DNA of 64,000 nucleotides from Lachnospiraceae bacterium (GCA_017617545.1 JAFZVZ010000032.1:1-64000); one strand, 5' to 3'; positions 10,997 to 20,748 are shown, counted from the first letter of the stretch. Made by a program: numbers and translations. Notes: a model not told the origin generated them from the sequence alone.

Positions 10997-11205
10997 AACG
11001 TGTTTTATTAGGATTAATCCGGTTTTACAGAAAGCATCTGTCGGGGCTGAAGAAGATGCCGTGCTGCATCTACACGCCCACTTGTTCCGAATATGCAATG
11101 GAAGCAATTGAAAAGTACGGCGCTATCAAGGGAGGATATCTGGCCGTGAGGCGGATCCTTCGGTGTCATCCGTTCCATAAGGGAGGGTATGACCCTGTGC
11201 CGTAA
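10993..11205 (+). CDS. yidD: Membrane protein insertion efficiency factor YidD
   Basis: A 70-aa protein with the conserved YidD core [19 protein letters not shown] and the [17 protein letters not shown] end. The family is a small membrane-associated factor linked to YidC-dependent insertion. The start at 10993 is chosen because it forms an ATGA overlap with rnpA and begins at the family N-terminus. Confidence 0.95.
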   Translation: MKRVLLGLIRFYRKHLSGLKKMPCCIYTPTCSEYAMEAIEKYGAIKGGYLAVRRILRCHPFHKGGYDPVP

Positions 11206-11221
11206 CGAAGGAGGACCATAA

Positions 11222-12610
11222 ATGAATTTGATTTTTTTGACCAGGGTGACCGGCATTTTGCGGCCCTTCGCCTGGGTCATGGGAATGATCCTCAATGCAA
11301 TTTACAAATTGGTTGCCGCAATGGGCATCCAGAACATTGCACTTTGCATCGTGATATTCACGATCGTGGTGAAAATGCTGATGCTGCCGTTAACGATCAA
11401 GCAGCAGAAATTTGCCAAGGTATCCGCGTTGATGACGCCGGAGATCAAGGCGCTTCAGGAAAAATTCCGCGGTATCGACCGCAGTGACCGTGAAGCAATG
11501 CAGCGTTACACCATGGAGCAGCAGGAGATTTATCAGAAGTACGGCTCCAGCCCGTTCGGCGGCTGCCTTCCGCTCCTGATCATGCTTCCGATCATGTTCG
11601 CTTTGTACCGCGTCGTGTACGCAATTCCCGCGTATGTGACTGACGTAAAGGCGCTCTACAAGAACGTGGGTACGGAGATCATGCAGATTGATGATACGAA
11701 CAAGGATTTTTCGGATGAAAGTATCACCAAGGCGATCTACGAGTTTTACAACGCTAAGAAAGTAAGCCTGCGTAACAAGAAGAGCACGGACACGAATTTC
11801 ACGGCAACGGATCTGATCGACATATTCTCGGTCTACAACACGGAGGTCTGGAAGGATTTCCGCGAGGGCAAGACGCTCGAGGGCGAGGATGTGGAAAACT
11901 GGAACAAGCTGGCGCAGTCGGATTCGTTCCAGACAGTAATGGCAAATCGTTCAGCGGATATTGACAAGATCTTAAAGATCAACAGCCTCGGTTCCTACAG
12001 CATTTTGGATGCGCCGGGCTACAAGTTCCCCGCGATTCTGCTTCCGATCCTGGCCTTTGTGTTACAGTTTGCACAGGGCAAGCTTTCGACGACGCAGAAT
12101 AAGAGCAAGGATAAGAAGGAAGGCGAGCAGGAGGCCATGCCCGGAATGGGTGCGATGACCACCATTTTACCGATCATGTCCGGTATTTTCTGCGTGTTCC
12201 TTCCGATCGGTGTCGGTATCTACTGGGTTGTCAGCAGCGGCGTGCAGATCGTGCAGCAGCTGGCGATCAACAAGTATCTCGAGAAGTATAACGTGGAAGA
12301 TATTGTGGCGCAAAATGAAGCCAAAATATCGGAGCGCAACGAAAAATACGGCATTTACTCCAAGGGCGGCGAAATGTCGACCATCGCCAAGTCGAGCACG
12401 AAGTCGATCGCTTCGATGGATACGTCGAAGATCGGTTCCGGCAAGGGTAACAAGTCCGGTGACAGCAATTCCGGCAAATCCGGCAAGAGAAGTGAGAGCG
12501 GTCGTATTTCTCAGGAGAAGAAGGACGAACTGGCGAAGACAGCAGCGGAAAAGGGTTCTGTAGGTATCTCCGCGATCGCCAACATTTTGAAGAATAATGA
12601 GGACCAATAA
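11222..12610 (+). CDS. yidC: Membrane protein insertase YidC/SpoIIIJ/Oxa1 family
   Basis: A 462-aa inner-membrane insertase. It has an N-terminal hydrophobic segment, the conserved hairpin VVKMLMLPLTIKQQKFAKV, cytoplasmic PEIKALQEKF, and SPFGGCLPLLIMLPI followed by the remaining transmembrane segments. An unusually long soluble insert (roughly residues 145-260) separates transmembrane parts. The C-terminus is a basic, Ser/Gly/Lys-rich tail. It is longer than the usual Firmicutes YidC (about 260-330 aa) because of this insert and tail. GAAGGAGG precedes the start 17 bp after yidD. Confidence 0.95.
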   Translation: MNLIFLTRVTGILRPFAWVMGMILNAIYKLVAAMGIQNIALCIVIFTIVVKMLMLPLTIKQQKFAKVSALMTPEIKALQEKFRGIDRSDREAMQRYTMEQQEIYQKYGSSPFGGCLPLLIMLPIMFALYRVVYAIPAYVTDVKALYKNVGTEIMQIDDTNKDFSDESITKAIYEFYNAKKVSLRNKKSTDTNFTATDLIDIFSVYNTEVWKDFREGKTLEGEDVENWNKLAQSDSFQTVMANRSADIDKILKINSLGSYSILDAPGYKFPAILLPILAFVLQFAQGKLSTTQNKSKDKKEGEQEAMPGMGAMTTILPIMSGIFCVFLPIGVGIYWVVSSGVQIVQQLAINKYLEKYNVEDIVAQNEAKISERNEKYGIYSKGGEMSTIAKSSTKSIASMDTSKIGSGKGNKSGDSNSGKSGKRSESGRISQEKKDELAKTAAEKGSVGISAIANILKNNEDQ

Positions 12611-12611
12611 C

Positions 12612-13652
12612 ATGGAATACAAAGAGTATACGGGGAAAACCTTGGAAGATGCCAAGGCCGCAGCCGCGCAGGAACTCGGTTGTGACGTTGAGGCTCTTCA
12701 GGTTGAAGTACTCGAGGAAGAGAAGGGCGGATTTCTCGGCTTTTTCAAGAGCGTGAAGATCCGCGTCGGTTATGAGCCTTCTGAGGTTTCCGCTGATGTT
12801 GCATCCGCAGGCGACGCTGTTGCCGAGGCTGCTGCTGCGATCCTCGACGAGGCCGGTCTTGCTTCGGCAGGCGCGGCGAGCGGTGAGGCTCCTACCGATG
12901 TAGCTGTTGATTTCATCTGCAAGATCCTTGATGCCATGGGCCTTTCCGCAGAGGTTTCCGCGGAGATCAACGAGGAAGAGGGCAACATTTACATCAACAT
13001 CGAAGGCACGGATATGGGTTCCCTGATCGGCAAGCGCGGCCAGACGCTGGACGCACTTCAGTATCTCACCAGCCTTGCGGTGAACCGTGCATGCAACCAG
13101 TACTACAAGATCAAGCTTGACACCGAGAACTATCGCGAGCGCCGCAAGTCCACGCTCGAGAATCTCGCGAAAAATATCGCTGTCCGCGTTCGCAGAACGC
13201 GCCGTAACGTTGCGCTTGAGCCGATGAATCCTTATGAGAGACGCATCATTCACGCTGCACTGCAGGGTGACCGCTATGTGGAGACGCACAGCGAGGGTGA
13301 GGAGCCGTATCGTAAGGTTATCGTTACGCTCCGCGCAGATGCTCCGTATGAGGAGCGCCGTTACAACAGCCGTTACGGCGGTGGCTACAACAAGGGTGGC
13401 TACGGCAACCGCGGCGGTAAGGGCGGTTACGGCGGAAACCGTGGCGGCAAGGGCGGCTACGGTGGCAACCGCGGTGGCAAGGGCGGTTACGGCGGCTACA
13501 ACAACCGCTTCGACAAGAACGCGCAGAAGCGCTACAACAGCGATGCGGATTCGCCGGATTACAGCAAGGACTACATGAAGGACTACGCTGCATACAAGGA
13601 AGCCAAGGCTGCTGAGAAGGCACAGGCTGAGCAGAACAACAATAACAACTAA
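12612..13652 (+). CDS. jag: Jag/KhpB RNA-binding protein with Gly-rich RGG-like tail
   Basis: A 346-aa protein with three recognisable parts: a Jag-N domain (MEYKEYTGKTLEDAKAAAAQ to KIRVGYE), a KH domain with GSLIGKRGQTLDALQYL, and an R3H domain (LEPMNPYERRIIHAALQ). Family members bind RNA and influence cell division and elongation with KhpA. Unlike most homologues it continues into about 100 residues rich in Gly, Arg, Asn and Tyr, with tandem KGGYGGNRGG units, then an acidic/Lys-rich end. The start at 12612 follows GAGGAC, just after the yidC stop. Confidence 0.93.
   Translation: MEYKEYTGKTLEDAKAAAAQELGCDVEALQVEVLEEEKGGFLGFFKSVKIRVGYEPSEVSADVASAGDAVAEAAAAILDEAGLASAGAASGEAPTDVAVDFICKILDAMGLSAEVSAEINEEEGNIYINIEGTDMGSLIGKRGQTLDALQYLTSLAVNRACNQYYKIKLDTENYRERRKSTLENLAKNIAVRVRRTRRNVALEPMNPYERRIIHAALQGDRYVETHSEGEEPYRKVIVTLRADAPYEERRYNSRYGGGYNKGGYGNRGGKGGYGGNRGGKGGYGGNRGGKGGYGGYNNRFDKNAQKRYNSDADSPDYSKDYMKDYAAYKEAKAAEKAQAEQNNNNN
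13392..13500 (+). repeat. Tandem 27-30 bp repeats encoding KGGYGGNRGG units
   Basis: About three and a half in-frame copies of a 9-10 codon unit inside the 3' part of jag. Copies differ at synonymous third positions (for example GGC/GGT), so the protein repeat is conserved beyond simple recent duplication. Confidence 0.9.
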
Positions 13653-13683
13653 TATTTTGTGAATTGTCAGAGATTCGGATGGT

Positions 13684-13713
13684 AAGGGAATTGCGGATAA
13701 CGCAATTCCCTTT
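13684..13713 (+). terminator. Intrinsic terminator after jag
   Basis: Stem AAGGGAATTGCG / CGCAATTCCCTT (13684-13695 with 13701-13712) with a five-base loop and a short T-tract. It closes the rpmH-jag unit 32 bp after the stop. Confidence 0.85.
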
Positions 13714-13772
13714 GCTGTCTTTTCGGAAGGAGGTGCTGTGAGATCGGCGAATGATCTCGCAGGTGTCAGACG

Positions 13773-15293
13773 ATGGCTATCGTAAGAGAACAGGATACAA
13801 TCGCAGCGATCGCGACGGCACTTTCGCCTTCCGGGATCGGGATCGTTCGGATAAGCGGACCGGAGGCATTTGCCGTTGCGGACAAGGTATTCCGCAAGGG
13901 GATGAAGGCGGAGAACGGCGGGGACAACAGTGTTGTAAATGGCACTTCAGCACCGTCTCCTGTCAGCGGTTTTGCAAGCCACACCGTGCACTACGGATAT
14001 ATCGTCGATCTGCAGAACGGACGCACGATCGACGAGGTTTTGATGCTTGTTTTGAAGGCCCCGCGCACATACACGCGCGAGGATACGATCGAGATTGACT
14101 GCCACGGCGGCGTGCTTGTCACAAAGCGCGTGCTGGAGGCTGTTCTGGCCGCGGGCGCAAGGCTTGCGGAGCCCGGCGAATTCACAAGACGGGCGTACTT
14201 AAACGGGCGCATCGACCTAAGCCAGGCGGAGGCCGTCGCGGGTATTATCGGCGCGAAAAATGAGCTCGCTCTCAAGAATTCCGTCCGCCAGCTGCGCGGG
14301 CGCGAGCGCGAGGAGATCACTCTGATCCGCGGCGAGATCCTGCGGGAGATCGCGCAGATCGAGGCAACGCTCGATGATCCCGAGCACTTGAGCTTTGACG
14401 GATTTGACGAAGTTTTATCGACGCAGACGACGGATCATCTTCGTCGCATACGGAAAATGATCGACACGTCGGAGGACGGCCGCAAGATGAGCGAAGGCAT
14501 TCGCACGGTCATCGTAGGGCGCCCGAACGCGGGGAAAAGCTCGCTTCTGAACGCGCTTCTTAAGGAGGACCGCGCGATCGTCACGGAGATTGCCGGAACG
14601 ACACGCGACACGCTCACGGAGGAAGTGCGCATGCGAGGGATCACGCTGCTTCTCGTGGATACGGCAGGGATCCGCGCGACGGATGACACCGTGGAGCGGA
14701 TCGGTGTGGAGCGCGCGAAGCAGGCAGCCGCAGACGCGGACCTGATCCTCTGGGTGGTTGACAGCTCGGCGCCGATGGACGATAATGACCGCGCGATACT
14801 TGCTTCCTGCGCGGGAAAGCCGATGATCGCGCTGTTGAACAAGTCGGATCTTCCGACGGTGACGGACGCCGCGGCACTGCGCGCGGTGATGGAGAACGCC
14901 GGACAGGCATTCGCGGAAAGTGATGCGAATGGTCCGGAGCGGACGCCGAAACAGGGGAATGCTCCCGCTGATATGTCAGCGCCAATCGCAATCTCGGCGA
15001 AGACAAGCGAAGGTCTTGAGGAGCTTGAGGAGCGTATCACATCGATGTTCTTCGCGGAGCGGATCGCGGCGGATGACGAGTGTGTGATCACGTCGGAGCG
15101 GCATAAACAGGCACTTCTCGCGGCGGAGGGAAGTCTTCTCCGTGTGCAGGACAGCATGGCTTCGGGAATGCCGGAGGACTTTTACACGATCGATCTTACG
15201 GCCGCGTACGAGGCACTCGGAACGATACTCGGCGAGGAGCCGGACGAGGACGTCATCAACATGATATTTTCCGAATTCTGCCTAGGCAAATGA
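13773..15293 (+). CDS. mnmE: tRNA modification GTPase MnmE
   Basis: A 506-aa MnmE (TrmE), which with MnmG installs the carboxymethylaminomethyl group on wobble uridine of certain tRNAs. It has an N-terminal folate-binding domain beginning DTIAAIATALSPSGIGIVRI, a G domain with P-loop GRPNAGKSS, G3 DTAGI and G4 NKSD, and the terminal CLGK version of the catalytic C(I/L/M)GK motif. It is about 45 residues longer than typical because of two low-conservation inserts, around residues 47-70 and 375-405. AGGTG precedes the ATG weakly. mnmG follows directly. Confidence 0.96.
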   Translation: MAIVREQDTIAAIATALSPSGIGIVRISGPEAFAVADKVFRKGMKAENGGDNSVVNGTSAPSPVSGFASHTVHYGYIVDLQNGRTIDEVLMLVLKAPRTYTREDTIEIDCHGGVLVTKRVLEAVLAAGARLAEPGEFTRRAYLNGRIDLSQAEAVAGIIGAKNELALKNSVRQLRGREREEITLIRGEILREIAQIEATLDDPEHLSFDGFDEVLSTQTTDHLRRIRKMIDTSEDGRKMSEGIRTVIVGRPNAGKSSLLNALLKEDRAIVTEIAGTTRDTLTEEVRMRGITLLLVDTAGIRATDDTVERIGVERAKQAAADADLILWVVDSSAPMDDNDRAILASCAGKPMIALLNKSDLPTVTDAAALRAVMENAGQAFAESDANGPERTPKQGNAPADMSAPIAISAKTSEGLEELEERITSMFFAERIAADDECVITSERHKQALLAAEGSLLRVQDSMASGMPEDFYTIDLTAAYEALGTILGEEPDEDVINMIFSEFCLGK

Positions 15294-15331
15294 CGGGGCG
15301 GAACATAACATTGCAGACGAGGTAGCGAGGG

Positions 15332-17269
15332 ATGAATATTCCGGAGTATATGTGCGAATCATACGATGTCGCGGTGATCGGGGCCGGCCACGCCGGTTGC
15401 GAAGCCGCGCTTGCCTGCGCGCGCCTCGGATGCGAGACGATCGTGTTCATGGTGAGCGCCGACACGATCGCGCTGATGCCGTGCAACCCGAACATCGGCG
15501 GCACGAGCAAGGGCCATCTTGTGCGCGAGCTCGATGCGCTCGGCGGCGAGATGGGCAGAAACATCGACAAGACATATATTCAGAGTAAAATGCTGAATAT
15601 TTCCAAGGGGCCGGCGGTGCATTCGCTGCGCGCGCAGGCCGATAAACAGCGCTACACGGCATCGATGCGGAAGGTGATGGAGAACCAGGATCATTTGACG
15701 CTGAAGCAGGCCGAGGTAGCGGAACTGCTGTGGGAGGACTGCGGCGACGGAACGAAGAAGGTGACCGGCGTGAAGATCGCATCCGGCGGGATTTATCCGT
15801 GCAAGGCGGTGATCCTGTGCTCCGGCGTGTATTTAAACGCGCGCTGCATCTTCGGTGAAGTCAGTCAGTACACCGGGCCGAACGGACTTCCGAGGGCGAC
15901 AATGCTCACGGATTCGCTTGTCAAAGCAGGGCTTGAGGTGCTTCGGTTTAAGACCGGAACGCCCGCGCGCATCGACGGCCGCACGGTCGATTACGATGCG
16001 ATGACCGTGCAGAACGGCGACAATCCGGTGGTACCGTTCTCGTTTGAGAACAGACCGGAGGACATTGCGAGAGAGCAGATCCCGTGCTACCTGACGTACA
16101 CGAACGAGAACACACACGAGATCATACGGGAAAATATCGACCGTTCACCTTTATTTTCCGGAGATATCAAGGGAACGGGCCCGAGATACTGCCCGTCCAT
16201 TGAAGATAAGGTTGTTCGCTTTCCGGAGAAGGACCGGCACCAGGTGTTCATCGAGCCGGAGGGCGAGTACACGAACGAGGTGTATCTCTCCGGGCTTTCG
16301 TCGAGCTTGCCCGAGGAGGTGCAGATCCGCATGTACCGCTCCATTCGCGGATTGGAGCATGCGAAGATCGTGCGCAACGCGTACGCGATCGAATATGACT
16401 GCCTGAAGGCGACGCAGTTGAAGCCGTCGCTCGAGAGCAAGCAGATCCACGGGTTCTTCAGTGCCGGACAGTCCAACGGAAGCTCCGGCTACGAGGAAGC
16501 GGCTGCGCAGGGTCTGATCGCCGGCATCAACGCGGCGCGTCTTCTGCAGGGCAAGAAGCCGGTGGTGCTCGACCGGTCGCAGGGATACATCGGCGTGCTG
16601 ATCGATGACCTTGTGACGAAGGAGACGAGAGAGCCGTACCGGATGATGACGAGCCGCGCGGAGTACCGTCTGTTGCTTCGGCAGGACAACGCGGATCTTC
16701 GTCTGACGGAGATCGGACACGAGGTTGGACTCATCTCCGAGGAGAGGTATCAAAAGTTCCTCGAAAAGAAGGAAAATATCGCCTCGGAATTGCGACGCCT
16801 GAACGAGACGATTTTGGGCGCTTCGGAAAATGTCTGTGAATATTTACGCAGTATTAACACCGCAATTATACATACCGGTACTTCGCTCGCGGAGCTGCTG
16901 CGCAGACCGGAAATGACCTACGAGCAGCTCGCGCCGCTCGACTCGGATCGAAAAGAGCTTGCGTCAGATGTTATAGAACAAGTAGAAATAGAGATTAAGT
17001 ACGAAGGCTACATTGAGCGCCAGCGTCAGCAGGTGGAACACTTCAAGAAACTCGAGCGCAAACGCCTGCCGGAGGATCTCGACTATACGGCGATCCCGTC
17101 GCTTCGACTGGAGGCGCGCCAGAAGCTCCAGCAGCTTCGACCGATGAATGTCGGACAGGCGTCGCGGATCAGCGGAGTGTCCCCCGCGGATATCTCCGTG
17201 TTGCTCGTCTGGCTTGCCAATGTTTCACGTGGAACATCGGCGAGTGATCCGGAGGAGACGGAGAACTGA
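15332..17269 (+). CDS. mnmG: tRNA uridine-5-carboxymethylaminomethyl modification enzyme MnmG
   Basis: A 645-aa FAD protein (GidA). The Rossmann motif [14 protein letters not shown] is at residues 11-25, the family signature [11 protein letters not shown] is central, and [20 protein letters not shown] is typical of the second conserved block. It partners with MnmE, 38 bp upstream. The last codons contain a parS-like 16-mer at 17221-17236. Confidence 0.97.
   Translation: MNIPEYMCESYDVAVIGAGHAGCEAALACARLGCETIVFMVSADTIALMPCNPNIGGTSKGHLVRELDALGGEMGRNIDKTYIQSKMLNISKGPAVHSLRAQADKQRYTASMRKVMENQDHLTLKQAEVAELLWEDCGDGTKKVTGVKIASGGIYPCKAVILCSGVYLNARCIFGEVSQYTGPNGLPRATMLTDSLVKAGLEVLRFKTGTPARIDGRTVDYDAMTVQNGDNPVVPFSFENRPEDIAREQIPCYLTYTNENTHEIIRENIDRSPLFSGDIKGTGPRYCPSIEDKVVRFPEKDRHQVFIEPEGEYTNEVYLSGLSSSLPEEVQIRMYRSIRGLEHAKIVRNAYAIEYDCLKATQLKPSLESKQIHGFFSAGQSNGSSGYEEAAAQGLIAGINAARLLQGKKPVVLDRSQGYIGVLIDDLVTKETREPYRMMTSRAEYRLLLRQDNADLRLTEIGHEVGLISEERYQKFLEKKENIASELRRLNETILGASENVCEYLRSINTAIIHTGTSLAELLRRPEMTYEQLAPLDSDRKELASDVIEQVEIEIKYEGYIERQRQQVEHFKKLERKRLPEDLDYTAIPSLRLEARQKLQQLRPMNVGQASRISGVSPADISVLLVWLANVSRGTSASDPEETEN
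17221..17236. promoter_or_regulatory. parS: parS-like site 1
   Basis: TGTTTCACGTGGAACA, one mismatch from the Firmicutes parS palindrome TGTTTCACGTGAAACA. It lies within the 3' end of mnmG, 2 kb from the parB gene. Expected to nucleate ParB loading. Confidence 0.75.
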
Positions 17270-17333
17270 GCGACACCATTTTCGGAGTGACAGTTTGGAA
17301 TATGTTTTGGAGTTGCGTTCAGCAGGACTTGAA

Positions 17334-17349
17334 CGTTTCACGTGAAACA
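17334..17349. promoter_or_regulatory. parS: parS-like site 2
   Basis: CGTTTCACGTGAAACA, one terminal mismatch from the parS consensus, in the mnmG-rsmG gap. It is 25 bp before the rsmG start, so bound ParB could in principle also affect that gene. Confidence 0.85.
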
Positions 17350-17373
17350 TAGCGATACACCATCGGAGGAATT

Positions 17374-18108
17374 ATGTGCGATGATACCGTCCTGAAACAG
17401 GGACTTGACGAGCTCATGCTCGACTATACGGATGAACAACTTAGTAAGCTTCACACGTACTACGAGCGCATGGTCGAGGTGAACAAGGTGATGAACCTGA
17501 CCGCGATCACGGAGTACGAGGAAGTCTGCGTCAAGCACTGGCTCGACAGCGTGAGTCTTGTCAAGGCACTTCTTCCCAAGGAATTGAACAAGCCTTTGCG
17601 TGTGATCGATGTCGGAACCGGAGCGGGATTTCCCGGCGTGCCGCTGAAGATCTTCTTCCCTCAGTGGAAGATCATGCTTCTCGATTCGCTCGGAAAGCGC
17701 GTAAAATTCCTTGAGCAGGTGACGACGGAGCTTGGGCTTACAGATGTGACGTGCATCCATGGCCGTGCGGAGGAGCTCGGCAGACAGCCCGACTATCGCG
17801 AGAAATATGATCTCTGCGTTTCGAGAGCGGTGACGAAGATGGCGTCTCTCACGGAATTATGTCTTCCGTTCGTAGCTGTGGGCGGCGCGCTGATCGCATA
17901 TAAGTCCGCGGACAGCGACGCGGAGATCAACGAGGCAGCCAAGGCGATCCGTCTTATGGGGGGAACGATTGAAAACCGCGAGAAATTCACCGTGCCCTGC
18001 AGCGATTACGGCCGTTGCCTCGCCGTAGTGCGCAAGACAGCTTCCACCGACCGCAAATACCCGAGAGGCGGCGGCAAGCCGATGAACGCGCCGATCCTCG
18101 GAGCGTGA
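17374..18108 (+). CDS. rsmG: 16S rRNA (guanine527-N7)-methyltransferase RsmG
   Basis: A 244-aa SAM-dependent methyltransferase (GidB). The SAM-binding motif VIDVGTGAGFPGVPLKI is clear near residue 84, preceded by the family stretch EYEEVCVKHWLDSVSL. GGAGGAATT precedes the ATG. It sits between mnmG and parA as in most Firmicutes, and a terminator at 18199-18226 separates it from parA. Confidence 0.96.
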   Translation: MCDDTVLKQGLDELMLDYTDEQLSKLHTYYERMVEVNKVMNLTAITEYEEVCVKHWLDSVSLVKALLPKELNKPLRVIDVGTGAGFPGVPLKIFFPQWKIMLLDSLGKRVKFLEQVTTELGLTDVTCIHGRAEELGRQPDYREKYDLCVSRAVTKMASLTELCLPFVAVGGALIAYKSADSDAEINEAAKAIRLMGGTIENREKFTVPCSDYGRCLAVVRKTASTDRKYPRGGGKPMNAPILGA

Positions 18109-18198
18109 TCCTTCCGGATCGCATATACGCAGTAACGTACAATATTGCGTGCCGGATTTGGTTACTTTGACATCTTTTTGGTATAACGGAACAAACAT

Positions 18199-18226
18199 AA
18201 CGCCACATCTAGTAGTGGCGTTTTTT
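18199..18226 (+). terminator. Intrinsic terminator after rsmG
   Basis: Stem CGCCAC/GTGGCG (18201-18206 and 18215-18220), extended by AA/TT, with an eight-base loop, followed directly by six T residues. Confidence 0.85.
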
Positions 18227-18291
18227 GTTCTTCTGTGATATACTTTGTCTTGCACTGATTTGTGCGCAAGTTGGTACGGAGGATTACTTCT

Positions 18292-19095
18292 ATGGGGAAA
18301 ATTATTTCCATTACGAACCAGAAAGGCGGCGTCGGAAAGACGGCGACTACGGTCAGTCTTGCGGCTTGCCTTGCGGAATACAACATGAATGTGCTGATCG
18401 TGGATGTGGATCCACAGGGCAATTCCACCACCAGCCTCGGAATTGATAAGGATGAACAGGAAGCTTCGTCGTATGAGCTCTTCACCGGCAAGGCGGAAGT
18501 GTCCGAATGCATCGTTCAGACCAAGTTCGCGGGCATCGATATCATTCCGTCTACGCTTGATCTTGCGGGAGCAGAGGTTGAGGTTGTCGAGTTCGATGAT
18601 CGGAACTTTATCCTCGATAAGGCTCTGTCGGCGATTAAGGATCAGTACGATTTCATCCTGATCGACTGCCCTCCGTCGTTAAATACGCTCACCTGCAACG
18701 CGCTTACCGCGTCGGATTCGGTGATCATTCCCCTGCAATGCGAGTTCCTCGCGCTTGAAGGTTTGAAGCAGCTGCTTGATACGATCGAGATCATCCGCGA
18801 CCGCACGAACAGCAGATTGCAGGTTGACGGCGTGCTGTTTACGATGTACGACAACAGAACCAATCTTTCCGCGCAGGTTGTAGAGAACGTATATCACAAC
18901 CTTAACCAGAAGATTTTCCGTACGGTTATCCCGAGAGCGGTGCGCCTTGCGGAGGCACCGAGCTACGGAATGCCGATCACATTTTACGATAAGAGATCCT
19001 CTGCGGCGCAGTCCTACCGCGATTTTGCGGTGGAAGTGCTCCGCCAGAACGGAAAGAAGCTTGTAAAGAGAAAGAAACTGCTTCGAAACAAATGA
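18292..19095 (+). CDS. parA: Chromosome-partitioning ATPase ParA/Soj
   Basis: A 267-aa deviant Walker ATPase: KGGVGKTATTVSLAACLAE near the N-terminus, DVDPQGNSTTSLG, and FILIDCPPSLNTLT. It works with ParB-parS in origin segregation and, in Bacillus, regulates DnaA. The start at 18292 is chosen because GGAGGA lies ten bases upstream and the protein then begins MGKIISITNQKGG as in the family; a longer frame lacks a ribosome site. Confidence 0.97.
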   Translation: MGKIISITNQKGGVGKTATTVSLAACLAEYNMNVLIVDVDPQGNSTTSLGIDKDEQEASSYELFTGKAEVSECIVQTKFAGIDIIPSTLDLAGAEVEVVEFDDRNFILDKALSAIKDQYDFILIDCPPSLNTLTCNALTASDSVIIPLQCEFLALEGLKQLLDTIEIIRDRTNSRLQVDGVLFTMYDNRTNLSAQVVENVYHNLNQKIFRTVIPRAVRLAEAPSYGMPITFYDKRSSAAQSYRDFAVEVLRQNGKKLVKRKKLLRNK

Positions 19096-19186
19096 TAGTA
19101 CAAGGGCAGGATAGTAGCGAAAACCTGCGCCTGGAATAGCAATTCGAAGCATTTACAGAGCAGACGCTGTTTAGAAAGGAAACGAT

Positions 19187-20083
19187 ATGGCTAAAAGGGG
19201 CGGTCTCGGAATGGGACTGGATTCATTGATTTCCAAGAAGATGGATAAGGATATTGCGAAGAAGGTTGACCCGAACGCGGAGGATGTTTCACGTGAAACA
19301 ATGCTCCCGATCTCCAAGGTTGAGCCGAACCGCGATCAGCCCAGACGGGCATTTGACGATGCTGCACTCGAGGAACTGGCGGAGTCCATCAAGCTTCACG
19401 GTATTATCCAGCCGCTGATCGTGTGCAAGAGAGAGAAAACCTACGAGATTATTGCCGGTGAGCGTCGCTGGAGAGCAGCGATGAAGGCCGGTTTGAAGAC
19501 GGTTCCTGTATTGATCCGTGACTACTCGGAGCAGGAATTGTATGAGGTCGCGCTGATTGAGAACCTGCAGCGCGAGAATTTGAATGCGATTGAAGAGGCG
19601 GTTGCGTACCGCAAGCTGATCGACGAGTACTCGCTGACGCAGGAGCAGGTGGCTGAGCGCGTCTCAAAGAACCGCACGACGGTGACCAATGCGCTTCGAC
19701 TTCTGAAGCTTGAGGACCGTGTCCAGGAGATGCTGATCAACAATGAGATCTCCGCAGGTCATGCAAGAACCCTTCTTTCGATCGCGGATCCGGACGCGCA
19801 GGTCGCTTCCGCCGAGAAGATCGTCAAGGAAGGTATGAGCGTGCGCGAGGCGGAGGCTTATGTTCGCAAGCTTCTTGCTCCCAAGAAGGAATCGAAACCG
19901 CAGAAGAAAGAGAACGCAGCAGTTGCCCGCGCCTATGCACGGTACGAGGAGAAGCTGAAGCAGGCTCTTGGTACCAAGGTTGCCATCACCGGTCGGGAAG
20001 GGAATACCGGCAAGATCGAGGTTTCGTTCTTCTCGCTGGATGAGTTCGAGCGTCTGATGGAGCTGTTCGGAGTAACGCTCTGA
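19187..20083 (+). CDS. parB: Chromosome-partitioning protein ParB/Spo0J
   Basis: A 298-aa ParB CTPase-clamp protein. The N-terminal domain has LAESIKLHGIIQPLIV and the nucleotide motif GERRWRAA. The central helix-turn-helix is QEQVAERVSKNRTTVTNALR. The C-terminal dimerisation segment follows a Lys-rich linker. A perfect parS lies inside its own codons 33-38. AAAGGAAACG precedes the start; parA ends 91 bp upstream. Confidence 0.97.
   Translation: MAKRGGLGMGLDSLISKKMDKDIAKKVDPNAEDVSRETMLPISKVEPNRDQPRRAFDDAALEELAESIKLHGIIQPLIVCKREKTYEIIAGERRWRAAMKAGLKTVPVLIRDYSEQELYEVALIENLQRENLNAIEEAVAYRKLIDEYSLTQEQVAERVSKNRTTVTNALRLLKLEDRVQEMLINNEISAGHARTLLSIADPDAQVASAEKIVKEGMSVREAEAYVRKLLAPKKESKPQKKENAAVARAYARYEEKLKQALGTKVAITGREGNTGKIEVSFFSLDEFERLMELFGVTL
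19285..19300. promoter_or_regulatory. parS: parS site 3 (perfect match)
   Basis: TGTTTCACGTGAAACA, the exact Firmicutes parS palindrome, located inside parB, as known for Bacillus spo0J. Confidence 0.95.
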
Positions 20084-20175
20084 TACTAAATTGTGACGCT
20101 TTGCCGGGGGCGGAGCGGCGACAGACAATTCAATACTATTAGCGGGCGACTATGTCGCCGTGTTGTGGAGGATAC

Positions 20176-20748
20176 ATGTTCAATTTGATTTCTATCGGTG
20201 CGCTGCGCGCTGCATTTGTCAGAGCGCTGCCGTTTGCTCTCTTTGAGCAGCTTGGGATCGACACCGAATACTTAATACTGGCAACGCTGATCATGCTCGG
20301 CATCCTTACCATGCTCTGCATCGTGATGATCGCGAAGTACAATCAGCTGGCGGCGAAGTACCGCAAGTTCATGAAGGGCGCTAACGGAAAGAGTCTGGAG
20401 GAGAGGATCCTGACCCGCTTCCGCGAGGTAGATTCGAACAAGGCCCAGATCACCGACGCGGTATCCCGCATCAAGATCCTGGAGGACGCTCGCGATACTT
20501 CGTTCAAGAAGATCGCGGTCAAGCGGTACGACGCATTTGCGGAGATGGGTGGTAAGCTCAGCTACAGTCTCTGTCTTCTGAACGACGACAACGACGGTTT
20601 CATCATGACGAGCATGCACAACCGTGACGGCTGCTACACCTACGTGAAGGAAGTCATCAAGGGCAACACCTTCGTGATCCTTTCCGACGAGGAGAAGGAA
20701 GTTCTCGATGAGGCGGTTTCGATGCGCGAGGCACTGAACACCCGATAG
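20176..20748 (+). CDS. DUF4446 family membrane-anchored protein
   Basis: A 190-aa protein with one N-terminal transmembrane segment (ILATLIMLGILTMLCIVMIA, about residues 33-52) and a cytoplasmic part with predicted helices (LEERILTRFREVDSNKAQI) followed by DAFAEMGGKLSYSLCLLNDDNDGFI, the pattern I associate with DUF4446. The family is regularly found just after parB in Clostridia; its function is unknown. The start at 20176 is supported by TGGAGGAT. Confidence 0.8.
   Translation: MFNLISIGALRAAFVRALPFALFEQLGIDTEYLILATLIMLGILTMLCIVMIAKYNQLAAKYRKFMKGANGKSLEERILTRFREVDSNKAQITDAVSRIKILEDARDTSFKKIAVKRYDAFAEMGGKLSYSLCLLNDDNDGFIMTSMHNRDGCYTYVKEVIKGNTFVILSDEEKEVLDEAVSMREALNTR

Noticed and set aside
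17873..18255. Antisense frames over rsmG and after it
   Set aside because: No coding signals; the region holds the rsmG terminator and the parA leader.
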